This document shows positions 34,658 through 46,049 of a stretch of DNA of 64,000 nt, piece after piece. The stretch's first letter is position 1. Every line of letters starts with the position of its first letter. The notes below the pieces were generated by a model. That model had not been told where the DNA came from and did no database searches. It worked only from the letters and a program-made list of their open reading frames with translations. A program made the translations under genes and the position numbers. Source of the DNA: Cycas panzhihuaensis (lineage: Eukaryota; Cycadophyta); the NCBI GenBank assembly GCA_023213395.1, contig CM041465.1:87489741-87553740 (forward strand), in the 5' to 3' direction.

Positions 34658-37600
34658 TAGAAGTGCACCTCCTGAGGTCATCGATGCAAGGGGATCAAGC
34701 CTATACAATCGGTAATTACAGGGCTAAAGGATCCTTAGAAGCAAAAGAAATGATTACCCACAAAGGGCGTCCGTACATCGGAACGCAGGTTCAAAGACCC
34801 GCAAATGGCACATAAACCTTCCCTTATGGTGAGCATCTTCTCAAATTTAAGATGGGTAAGGGGCTCCCTCAGTTTGTTAAGTAGCCTCAAAGGGACCCTC
34901 CTATCCTGAATGGTCGAGGAAGGAGAGTTGAGATGAAAGGCACCTTTCCCAAGAAAGAGGGAACAAAGGAGGTAGACCCTAATGGAGAAAAAGGTACCTA
35001 CATACAAGAAAGGAATCGTGGATAGCGAGGGTGCAAAGAGGAGGTTGGGTGGAAAACGACCAACTCTTAAATGGAGGTAGTGCAAGACGATGCCTTAACA
35101 AAAAGGAGCACCTTGAGGAGGATGCTCCCAAGGTGCCAATGCCCTAGGCGGATAGCTGGGTGTGTGGGGTGTTATGCAAGATATCTTTTGTTTTGTTTTA
35201 TGATGAATAGGGTGGTGTTATGAAGTGTTGCTATTTCTGATTTATCATGAATTAAAAGGAGAAGGAAAAGAACAATGACACTCTCTTTTGATTCTTGCCT
35301 CTCTCTCTTTTCTTTTACAAATGTTAATAAAAGCAAAGGAACCAAGAAAGTTGGAAATCGTACAAAGAGAATGCAACATCTAGTGCAAGCTACCCTAGTA
35401 GTGCACGTGGAGAAAAAAAACAAGGTAGTGATAGAGGAGCTCGTAACCCTTTGTACCCTTACCCTAATAAATGTGAGGGTCATACAAGAAAAGGTGAATG
35501 GAATACAATAGAGGTAGGAAATTACTCCACTAGTAGGATTAATGCCTACACATACAAAATGGCAGTTTCTTTCCCTAATGAGCAAATCAAGCAATCCGCA
35601 AGCAACAGAGTATGCGTAACCTTTCCTTTTTCCCTTTTTCCTTCTTTAGGGAAAGGGGGAGAAGGGTGAGTGAGAAGATAGGGTAGGAAGAGGTGCTCCT
35701 GGAACTAAGATGGCCTGTGTAGCAAACTCTTCTCTTTTCTCACGATCCTCTTTTTCCCACCTAGCGCCCCTTACTGCAGTTGGTGTCATAGGGGAACTAC
35801 CAACAAGGCTTCCTTACCTTTTCCAAGAACTAGTGTGGAAAGAAACCAAAAAGAAAAAAACAGTTGCTCACAAAGAAAGTTCAAAGCAAAGTAGTAAAAT
35901 AAAAAAGGGTGTGCATACCTTCCACAATGATCTTCGCTTGCTCCAAAAGGGGAGACCTGCACAACAAATTATTTCTCCCCTTCCCATAGGTGCTAGATAT
36001 ACATAAGAACAAATGTATGCTCGTATATGTGTGTGTATGCTTACTAAAAGAAAAAGAATGTGATCTTATATAAATGTCTTTTAATTAAACATAATATATG
36101 ATCCAAACTTTGCTTTGTATGCATGTAAAATACTCCAACAACTATGGGAAAATGAGGGTATAAAGGGGGAGAGAGAGAGCCTCAGAATGGCTAGCCCCTC
36201 GAGTAAGGTACCTCCACACATCCAAGCACTCTAGACCAATGGATCAAGCAAGAAGTTAAGGCTTTCAAGTGACAAAAAGGCAACAAGGCTTGTGAGTAGT
36301 AAAAGTTGCAAAAAATGCAAAAGCTACAAATGTTGCAAAAGTTACAATATACAAATTTTACAAGATTTGTAAGATGAGACTAGAAGTTTGCAAACTACAA
36401 AGACTTGTTGCAAAAATCATATTTTAACGGCGTATGAAAGTTAGTTGCAGGTATTGCAAGTAGTTGTCAATGCTACAACTGACGGAATCCCTTCTCTTAA
36501 GGGTTTCTGGGTGCGCAAGAGAGGTATAGGATGAGAAAAGTTACAAAGGCTAGGGGATTTCCCTACAGGAGGTGGCCAAGAGGGTCAGAACCCTAGCCTC
36601 AAACTCCTTTCTCCCTTTGCTACAACATTTTTTCTCAACCTTCTTGGTAGGAACCCGGGAGAAACCTTGAGGTGTGGAGGGAATGAGCCAGAAAGAGGAA
36701 GGGTTTGCCTTCCGGAAGAGAAGTATATGAGAGGGTTTGCAAAAGAAAACTAAAATAATATATAGAAAACCCTATTGCCAAAAGAAATAGATAACCGAAT
36801 GTAGGTCTGAAGATCCCTACTGAAACTGGTTTGAAATAGTTTTACCTCATGAAATGGTTGGGAGAAAAGGGTTTCCCTGAAAGGATGGATGAGAGATCCC
36901 TACAATGACTCGGAAAGAAGTGAACCTCAGAAGAAAACTTGGTACCAATGACTTGATGGAGCACTTGGGAGGAGAACCTGTCCGGATCAAGCTATTGCAA
37001 ACCTGCGATTTAGGGTTTTTACCCTTAGGAAGGAAGAGGCAAGAGTGAAGAGTAGGAGGTGGCTGAAGAGAAGCTTTCATTTTTCCAAAAGTGAGTCAAG
37101 AAGAGGAAAAATGAGCTAAAAATTAGGTTTTTAAACCTAACCCTAACTTACCTGGTGATTAGAGAATGCCCTGGGCAGGAAACAGCCTAGCGACACATGT
37201 TAATTTTACAATTAATATGAAACTAGTTGTGGCCAGGCAAAAAACTAAGAGTGGACAGTTGCATCATGCCAAACGTTATGATACCACAGAGTTTGTCGTG
37301 GTATTGTGAATAATGCCACAGCGTGCTCAAAACAAGATGAAAATAAAAGGGGAACCTGGAAGGCTTCCAAAAAGGAGCGGTCCTAGACCCCGAAAGGCCA
37401 AAATAATGAGTTGTTGGGGCGTCTAGGGGATTTTAAGAGTTGGTTAAACCATAAAAAGTGAGAAAAAGGTGGCAACTAGGCCCCCATGAGGAACAAGTGG
37501 CAAGTGAGGATGGTGACCAGGCCTAAACGAGTGATTAGGGATTATATCACACTAAAAGGTGGTAAAGAACAAGCTCCAGGAGCTGAGAGTGCTTGAGGAT

Positions 37601-37851
37601 GATGTGGAGGCATTGTGGAGGGCCATGAGGAGCCATGGGATATTAGTCCCAAGTCATCATAGGCTAAAGTAGTTGATGCAAACATAGGCAAGCAAGCCAT
37701 GCATAACAATCATATAGCTGATTAATATCATCCAAAATGTATTTAATGATAATTCAATTACATCATGAAGTCAATAAAAAGTTAGGATAGAAATATACCT
37801 GTACTTACCTTAGAGGTACCATCCATGTCCATTCCTAATAGCTGGGAAACA
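34658..37851 (-). repeat. LTR B (3' LTR of element B), 3194 bp
   Basis: It is bounded by TGTTTCCC (sense start at 37851) and by the terminus at 34658, where the expected CA has become TA on the minus strand. It is colinear with LTR 1. The left flank is ATACC at 34653-34657. LTR 1 and LTR B could be the two LTRs of one element. Confidence 0.85.
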
Positions 37852-37873
37852 TTGCCCCCTTGGCAGTAGAGCC
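37852..37873 (-). other. Polypurine tract of element B
   Basis: Minus strand: CCAAGGGGGCAA immediately before the LTR TG. This is the position and composition expected for second-strand priming. In C the matching sequence is more degraded. Confidence 0.6.
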
Positions 37874-38319
37874 TCATTGCTCAGAAGAGTAAAGCGATGG
37901 TGAATACTGTCAACACAAAGGTTAATATTGTGCATTAGAGTACAAAGTTTCCATTATTTAAGGGGGCGGTAAGTGTCATGGTGGAACGCATGGACAAGGA
38001 AAAAAAAGGGGCAGTATAAGGATGCCTATGTGTTGCCCTAGAATCTAATGAAAAAGATGGTGGATGAGGAGGATGCCCCCATCACACCTATACAAGATAA
38101 ATGATGCTAATAATCACGAGTATAATCAATATAAACGAGAAGCATATACATGTAGAAACCAAAATGCGAGGGCTTCGTATTGTAGGTGGTGCGAAGGGCA
38201 AGGTGGAGAAACAAACCTGATGGTTTCCATAGTTTGACCTGATTAGTGGCCAGTTTTGGAGGTGTGAAGGAATCACAACGAGGACGGGACGATCCAAAAC
38301 CCTGGGTGATTAGGCAATC

Positions 38320-38692
38320 TGCTAGGCTATTTAGGGAGGATCATTTAGAAGGGAGAGACGGCACTCGAGAATGTGATAGACAAGGCCATCTACCTTAACG
38401 TTTAAGTCTCAGGGGATATGCTGAACATCCATGGAGGAGAAATGAGATAGAAGGGATTTGGCAGTCGAGGTGAGGGCTCTCAATCGTTGGCAATGCACTT
38501 GGTAAACCTTGGTTAGTTGTGACACGATGATCTGAAAGTCGCAAAAGAGGATAATGGGACCATGGTGGCCTCAAGGAGAAAGATTACATAATGCATACAG
38601 CTGTATCCAGAGGGGTCACAGAGGATCCACGCGACAACAGAAGGTCTTGGATTACCATGACTTCCTCCACTGGTGAAGATAAGTAATACCAT
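38320..38692 (-). pseudogene. Extra RNase H (aRH-like) of element B
   Basis: Minus strand: LIFTSGGSHGNPRPS, where C has LIFTDGVSRGNPDP, so the first catalytic Asp is Ser here. Then GPIILFCDFQIIVSQLT keeps the third acidic site, and VQHIP.DLNVKVDGL is the C-terminal HIPR.N..AD.LA-like block. Frames shift between these parts. It lies between the antisense gene and the LTR, about 0.5 kb from the LTR. Confidence 0.75.
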
Positions 38693-39255
38693 AGTGAAAA
38701 ATAAGGTCTGTGTCGAACAGTGAGAGGAATAGTGATGATAAGGTCAAAGAGTGAAGAGGGGAGAAAGTGCACCGATAGGGCTACAATCACTCAAGATGCT
38801 ATGAATATGGACTATAAAAGGACAGGGGAATCATGAGAAGAGGCTACCGAGCTTAAGGAAACCAACCCGACGAAGAGGCAGGTAGATGATAGCAAAAAAG
38901 CCTATTTGGGGCTCCCAAAGATCACTAAAAGCTAAAGGAGGTCCAGAAAAGAGGGAGGCACTTCCTTTGGGAGCCTCAAAGGCTTGAACGGGTAGCAAAA
39001 ACGGATCTAGAATGTCGAAACGAGTCAAAAAAGTATAAACATGGATATGTTTTAGGGTAGTACAAAAAATGAGGCAGAAGGGGTCTGCAAGAGACTAAAG
39101 GGGTCGTCATAAATACAACAAAAGAGCTCAAAACTAGGGCTATGGAAGCAAAACAATGGATGGACCCTAAATACAAAGACGATGCAGCCGAGGAGATAGT
39201 TTCAAAGGCTGTCGTGGAAAATGAAAATGAGAAAGTGCCCCTAGGGACCACTGCA

Positions 39256-39265
39256 TATATAAAGG
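39256..39265 (+). promoter_or_regulatory. TATA box of the antisense PMD gene, element B
   Basis: TATATAAAGG on the plus strand, followed 21 bases later by ATTCATTTTCAC. Element C has TATATAAGG and the same downstream string (60380). Both lie about 160-170 bases before the proposed start codon of the antisense gene. Confidence 0.6.
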
Positions 39266-39424
39266 AAGGGGAGTGAAAATAGAATTCATTTTCACAGGCC
39301 CCACGATCGATCTAGAGCCCTTTCTTCTATGCAGTAGAATCTTGCCAAATTTTGGGAGCACTTTGTACGGGATCTAGCCATTGGATCGAGGCGCGGAGGC
39401 AGCCTACGTGATCGAGACGACGAG

Positions 39425-41800
39425 ATGGCGGTAGCGAGGCCCGATCCAATGAGTGGATCGTTCCTTATCCCCTTCATTTCGACGCTTTTATTTGATGCAT
39501 TTTTTAAGTTTTTGTAGTTTAGTTTTGGCCCTTTAAGGGCAATTTGGGAGCCTCTGGAGCCTAAATGAGGCCTAGAGAGGGGGAGGGCCAAGGCGTTAGG
39601 TAGCCCTGGTCCCAGTGGACTAGGCCTTCACCTGCTTAGACTGAAATTTTACGGTTTTTAGGGCACCCCCCCATCCCCCCCACCTTTTTAGGGGGAAACA
39701 ATGGCCCCACGACAAAGATCACAGTGTCGCGAAGTTTTCCGTGAGGTCACTGAGGGGGTGCCAAAATCTCAGTGGGGCTTGTGTTAAACTCTACAATACC
39801 GTAGAGTTTACTACGGAGTAGTGAAAGGATAGTGGACAAAAAACGAAATGGGGCCCGATGGATGACTTAACTCACTCTGATGGAGTACGAGGCATCCGAT
39901 GGACAGTAGGACATGCAGTGAGGGGTATTTTAGACCGACATTTGGATTGCTTACAGGCGGTTATCATAGTGGACAACCGCGAGAACATCAGAGTGGTCAT
40001 GCTCAGTTTTATTAAGATGATGTTGTGGCAAGAGCAGATGGCTTTGAGATGATGCAGGCTCCTAAAGGTCATTAGGATGCCCCAATCTACATTAGATTAA
40101 TGCCTCCTAGTAGACATAGTCTCCCATTGGGACTGGCGGAGATACGTTTTCCATATTTCCTAAGTGGAGGATATTACCATCACACTAGGAGATATTAGGA
40201 GGATTTTGGGTGTACCGACGGGAGGAACACCAGCATCACTGGGCACTTTGCCCAATACGGGCATTGCCCACACAGAGGCAACCACATACTTCACAGGACA
40301 AGGCAGGTGGGATCGACGAGGTGTGTCGGTCTAGGTGATGGTGATGTCTATAAAGCTTATTACTTTGGCTATTCTGTTCTAGATTTCCCAGAAACAGAAT
40401 TACAAGGATATACCGGGCAAATAGATGGCCACGATCAGGAGGTAGGAGCCCAAGGAGAGCCTAGATTGGGCTGCCTTGATAGAAGCTAACCTAGTAGCAC
40501 AGCTGGATGAGATCTGGGTGGTAGGGAGGGGAGGATTCTCATACTACACCCTGTTACAGTACTGGTTTTTTTATCACTTTGGAGCGGTGGCACCATCGAG
40601 AGGACCACATCCCATCTCAGCACGGGCACCCATGGTCCACAAATGGCAGACTTAGTTTAGGGGGACCAAGGACTAGGTTCATATACAGAGGTCAGTGAAG
40701 GTGATTTCGCTCGACCTACTTACCCTAGCAAACTACCCAATCGACCCATATAGAGGGGTACACTGGGAGAGCGATGACATGACAAGGGAGTTAGGAGATG
40801 ACCCTGATGAGGACGGAGGTGATGATGGGGATGATAGGGTAGGCCCATCAGGAGCTATGGGAGGTGAGGCAGGTCCATCGACACCTGCGAGGGGAGGCAG
40901 GCCGCTACACATGCTAGTAGACAGAGAGAGAGTAGTAGGTAGGGCTCCAGCGGCAACAATAGCAATGGTGGTAGTAGCAAAGGCAGTGATAGCTATGACC
41001 AAGGGGGTAGTAGAGGCATGAGGTGCTTTGATAGCCCAAGAAGGTAGGAAAGATAGTGCTAGAGGCAGAGGAAGGAGGAGCAACAACTGAGGGAGCTCCT
41101 GCGGAGGAGGTAGTCGCTGTGAGGAATTGACCATCCCAAGAGGTGAGATACTGCCCTAACTCGACGTCTTTTCAATCACTAGCTACTTAAATAGTTTACT
41201 TTGATTTGATTTAAATGCTTTCACATATATATTTGTTAGACTGACACGTGGTATTCATGGTTTGGTAGGCCTAGCAGAGATGATGAGGCTACTCAAGGTG
41301 GTAGTCAAGGAGTTATTTCTCCAGGTCTACGCAGAGGGACAACCTCCCATCCTAGCCAGCGAGGAGCCTCGATCGATGGGGGCATACACAACGGCATTCC
41401 CCCTGTTGATCAGAGCTAGGGACATATGGGCAACAGAATCCTAGTGACACTAGGTGAGGACGGGGTAGTTGTAGGGTGAGCTAGATGGACTTTGCATAGA
41501 GAGGGACCAGATAGCTACAAAGAGGGACGCCCTAAGAGGCCGGGTCTAGGCATTGGAGGCCCAGGGAAGAGGAGGAGCAGGTAGAGATACAGAGAGTCAG
41601 ATCATGATCAATGTGCTAGAGGAGAGGCTCCGAGGAGTGAAGGGGAAGAGGAATTGTATCCAGGTGAGATACGATCAACTAGTAGAGCAAATCATCACTA
41701 GGTCGTCTTAGAGTAGATCTCACAAACATATGATGATGGCAACCCGGAGGAGGCCTCAAGAGAAGGAGAACAAGGCAGAGAGCTCACAGTAATGTCAGTA
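39425..41800 (+). pseudogene. Antisense PMD-like gene of element B
   Basis: Plus strand, opposite to the B pol genes. Proposed exon 1 is 39425-39448 (8 codons, MAVARPDP). Intron 1 is 39449-39956 (donor mutated to ATGAGT). Exon 2, from 39957, reads AVIIVDNRENI, then a PMD core YVFHIS.VEDITITLGD, IRRILGVPTGG and ASLGTLPN. Next come FSYYTLLQYWFFYHFGAVAP and SLDLLTLANY with YRGVHWESDD, and an acidic Gly/Asp tail. Intron 2 is 41143-41268. Exon 3 begins GLAEMMRLLKVVVKELF and ends in a Glu/Arg-rich, probably coiled-coil segment (to about 41.8 kb). The PMD core pattern (FHL..GEMTITLEDV..LLGLP in typical members) is recognisable. Stops in exon 2 make it a pseudogene. Confidence 0.7.
39785..39810. repeat. 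26 bp palindrome in intron 1 of the PMD gene (B)
   Basis: TAAACTCTAC and GTAGAGTTTA are perfect 10 bp arms around six bases. Element D has a longer version at the matching place (56256-56287). Confidence 0.7.
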
Positions 41801-41940
41801 GAGCCTAGGACGCATGTGATCTCCTAGTAAGGGGTCTCATAGGCAAGGAGATGATACCCCCTGAGGGCAAGGTGTCAAGGAGTTCTGATGTATTATTATT
41901 TTTGGGCAGGAAAGCACTGGACCTCCAGGGAGTCACACCA

Positions 41941-41988
41941 TATGTAGGTATATGATTGTACTCCTCCTTGCAAGGATTTCAGCTTCTT
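41941..41988 (+). promoter_or_regulatory. Conserved noncoding block between PMD and integrase (B)
   Basis: TATGATTGTACTCCTCC, then GCAAGGATTTCAGCTTC. The same block occurs in D (53448-53493) and C (62875-62922). It lies beyond the end of the antisense gene and is better conserved than most flanking coding sequence. The role is unknown; it could be a shared 3' UTR or processing signal. Confidence 0.55.
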
Positions 41989-42656
41989 AAGGCATGATGC
42001 TAAGATGATGTACTATATGACCTTGTATGATATGATTTGTGTGTATATAGATGGGAGCCAATTGGTATCCTATTTAACCTATGATGATGGTATTATGATT
42101 CTGTTGTATTATTTATTTGTTTATGCATACATGCATGGAGGGATGGATGCATGTAAATATAGGTGCACGGGTACACGAGGGATTATGCATTATGGTGTTT
42201 ATTTAGATCATGTATGGATGAGACTCGTGTTTCTTTTCATGCAACACCATACTCGTAGCGGACACACCGACCACCATGTGTATCAGTAATTGGTACGTAT
42301 GAGGCTAGGAGAGGGAGAGCTATGCATGTCCATTGAGGGAGCATAACGGATATACAAAGGAAACAATGCCAAAAAAGGAATATAGATACTCAAGCAAAAG
42401 GCCTTAATTGGGGTGCAATTCTAGGCTCAGGAGCAGGGAAAGTTTGCACACCCAACTAGGAAGAGAGAGGTTTTCCCCAAAAGCAAAAACAAAAGATGCA
42501 ACGCAAGCAATGGAACTGTAAATAAAGGGCCACTCTTAGCTGCCATACCACCTGTGATTAGGGGGAATGGGGACATGCTTAGAGTGGTGGTTTAGGCTCA
42601 TTTCAGAGTGAGAGGGAAAAGGGGTATACCTAATCTGCTTGGGAGTAGGGAAGGTG

Positions 42657-45600
42657 TTTCCTGGCTACCGGGAATAGACATGGGCGACTCCACTTAGGTA
42701 AGTTCAGGTATGCTTCTATCTTTCGCTTTTGTCAGTCCCGGAAATGGTCGATCGAGGTATGTTACTTGCATTACATTATGATGGGTTGACTGCATGATCA
42801 CTATGCATTGTTTGCCTGACCATATTGCATCTCGGCATCTTTTTAGCCTATGATAATCCGAGATACATATCCCATGGCACTCCACAAACCTCTGCATGTC
42901 TCCATGATGTCCCAAAGTATCGCTGGCTCCTGCAACCCTTATTGCATTGTCTATTAGTATGACATAGCCCTTAGCATCTCGCCTAGGCCTAGTCGTCGCC
43001 TCGTGTACACCTTTTGTCACTTTTTAGGAGTATTTGACCATTATTTTTCTGCTTGTTGTGATCCCCCTAAGTCTCATAACCTCCTTGCTACCTAAATACT
43101 GCAGCATGCCCCTTAGGGTTTAGGATTTCGCCCCTTTTTGGGAGCTTCCAGGCTCCCCCACTCTTCTTTTTACCTTACTTTTGCCTACACCATGGTAAAC
43201 TTCGTGGTACCACTGCAAACTTCACGGTGCCATTAAGTTTATCAGGCAAACTGCTTATAACTTTTCTTTTAAACTGCTTGTGACTAATTTCATATTATTT
43301 GCAAAATTACCACATGGCAGTGACTTGACTCCTGCCCAGGGGAAATCCTAATCGCTCGTTGAGCTAGGGTTGGGTTAAAAAACCCAAAATTCACTTTATT
43401 TTGGTCTATTTTCATCCATTTTTTACTACTCTCTTCTCCAAAAAATGCCCTATAACAGACTCAAGCTCACGCACTTGATCGACAATCCATTACTACCCTT
43501 GCGACTCAAAAACGTAGGTTGCAAGTTTGAAATAAGGCTGGCTAAAGAAGGATCGCGCTCCAACTGCCTCACCAAGCTTCGGTTCTCCTTTTGCTCAAGG
43601 TTTTGTTCTCCATTTGTTGCACTACAGGGGTTTCCTCCAGCAAACCCCAAAGGACCCTTTTCTTCACCCGACTTGCTAGGTAGATCTGCTTTAGTTCAGC
43701 CTTTACCAGGTACTCTCAGATCAATCCTTTGATTTCCTTTTTGGATAGCATAGGTTCTCTTCCACTAGTGCTTCTTGCAGTAAGTTTCTTTCTTCTTTTC
43801 TCTATTGTATCGGGAGGCAAAGCCTCCCTCTTGTTGGCCTGTCCACGTCCCCTCTCTTGGCTCTCTTTGGGTTCTTCAAGGAGGCAGTAGAGAAGAGGGT
43901 TATACAGAGAGTGAAAGGAGCCATAGGCAGGGTCCTGCATCCAACACGCCTTCTCCTCAAGGGCAGCCCTCTTCTCTCCTCCCCTCTCCTTCTCCATACC
44001 TCCCTTGATTTCCCGGAGAACCATTGAGGAGAAGATCTTTGTTGGTGGCAGCATAGGCAGCCTATTGCTGCGTTTGTAACCAACCATCGAAGATCCTACA
44101 CAGCCTGGTTTCTGGCCCTATAATATACCTCTTTAGCTCAAGGGTTAGTTCTTACAAAAACCTGCAGAAGCTACACTTTGTAACTTTTGTAACCCCTTTA
44201 CCATTTTTGTCTTCTTTCACAAAAACCTGTTCGCACTTGTTATTGGGTTGTTTCACTCTCTTTACCCTTTGTCTTGGTACTTGGGGATAGCATGGAGTAT
44301 TTCAGATTTGGAGGATTAGCCATCCCGAGGTTACCTACTTTTCTCCTTTTCAGCCCCCTTCCCACATCGCACAATTGATTGTACATGCAAAACAAGGAAT
44401 AGTATTAACATTGAATGCTCTTCCTTTTAAAAGAGATACACACATTTTGCCATATTTCCTTGCACATACTTATCCTCGCATGCATTGAGTGCCCATTGGG
44501 AAAGGGCGAGCTTTGTTTGTGCAAGTTTCCTTGCATTTGGAGCAAGCGAGGATCTTCATCCCAGGTATGCTCCTCTTTCACTTAGCAGTTGCTTTTCTGA
44601 CACTTTAAAAAATTGCAAAGTAAAGTCATTTTAGTGTTTCCATTTCCTTTCTTTGCATATTCCTTTTGTTTTGATTTTGGGGGAAGGTAAGGAAGCCCCC
44701 TCCTTTTTGCCAACATCCTTTTCGTTACGCCACCCACAGTAAGGGGAAGGGCAAGGATCATGAAAGTGGTGAGGGTAGTGCTACCCCGACCGTTGTATTT
44801 CTGGGTACGTCTCTCTCCCTAGTCTTCCTACTCTTATCCTTTACTCCCCTTTTCTTGTATACCCCTAGACAAAAGGAAAAGAAAAGGATTACGTTGTTTT
44901 ATACTTTATTGGTTGTTTCTTGCTTACCCATTTAAATTCATATAGTTGGGGATTTAGTCAGCTCGCATCGGTAGGTGTTTGCCTTCTCTTTTGACATACA
45001 CATATCCACTTATTTACTCCTTTCATAAGAGCCTTCACCCTTACCAAAGCTAAGGTAAGGCAGGCAGGAACTTATCCGTACACGCTCTAGTCCCCTTATT
45101 GCATATCACGAAATAGCTTTGCATCTCTTGTTTTAACTTTTTACCTACTTAGCAATTTACTTGTTTTCTTTCCTTGCATATGAAAGAATAAAGAGAGCAA
45201 GGTTGCATCTAGGGAGAGAGAGGAAGAATATAGTGTTTTCTTTTAAAGTCATTTCTTGCATACACAAGCACGACATTTCCATTTCATATCTCTCTTTCAT
45301 ATAATAAAAGAAAGACAAACATAAGACAACACCCTTTATCAATCATTCATACCTAGAACCTCCTTAGGTATTGTGCTTTGAGAGGACCTCCTCTCAAGGG
45401 TGCTTTTTCCCTTCTTTCTTTGTTTCCTCAAGCTAGACCTCTTAGGTCTTGTCCTTTGGTCGACGCTTAGTTTGCGGGACTAATTGCTCTCTTGTCTACT
45501 CGTGTTGCACGCCGCCTTAGGCTTGCACGTGAGTTTCTCCCTCTTTCTACTAAGGGTCATTTCCTTTGTTACCTCTTCACGTAAGGAGGTATTCCCTCGC

Positions 45601-45889
45601 TTCCTTCCTCCCCTTCTCCGGCCATCCAGGATCAGAGTGCCCCCTTTCAAGGTTACTTAGGAAACTGAGGAGATCACTCTTTCACCCGTTACTCCAAATC
45701 AAGGAGGAGTTTCCCAAAAGCAGTTTGTGTGCCATTAGCGAGTTCTTGAACCTATGTTCTGATGCATAGACGCCCTTTGTGGGTGACCTCTTTTCCTTGT
45801 TCATGTAGGTCCATAGTCACCCAAGCCGTTAGTAGTGTTGGCTTCACCTCACTCAAGTTAAGTGACCCCCACCCATAGGTGCGATTCCA
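42657..45889 (+). repeat. LTR D (5' LTR), 3233 bp
   Basis: It starts TGTTTCCTGG and ends GCGATTCCA one base before the PBS. It aligns in reverse to LTR 1, LTR B and LTR C. It contains the repeated KpnI-like palindromic module (AAACTTCGTGGTACCACTGC near 43198) and a TATAATATA string near 44120 that may be the promoter. Confidence 0.85.
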
Positions 45890-45890
45890 C

Positions 45891-45908
45891 TGGTGACTAT
45901 ACTAGGGA
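45891..45908 (+). other. Primer binding site of element D
   Basis: TGGTGACTATACTAGGGA, one base after the LTR. Four transition differences from the site of element A over the same 18 bases. Confidence 0.7.
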
Positions 45909-46049
45909 CTCACTAGTAAGGGATTAGTCCTTCTCCCTGATCTATTGGTGCTACCTCCTTTTTGGTAGCTCTCCTTGATTTGTTGGGCAGTGCCCAACGC
46001 TTATCACCTTACCATCTCCTTTTTCTTCCAATATTTAGGTGGAACTTGT

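Larger units (their letters stand above)
34658..42651 (-). mobile_element. Tat-like element B, 3' part
   Basis: Read from right to left on the minus strand: the region just downstream of integrase (42651), the antisense PMD gene, the extra RNase H, the polypurine tract and the 3' LTR. Alignment with D and C shows the break at 42651 lies a few tens of bases after the place of the integrase stop. Element D sits there, so the rest of B should continue beyond D. Confidence 0.8.

Noticed and set aside
40733-41134. 133 aa minus-strand ORF, Ser/Pro/Thr-rich
   Set aside because: Exact antisense shadow of the acidic Gly/Asp tail of the PMD gene in B.
43716-44087. 123 aa and 93 aa minus-strand ORFs inside LTR D
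   Set aside because: Overlapping frames in LTR sequence, not preserved in the other LTR copies.
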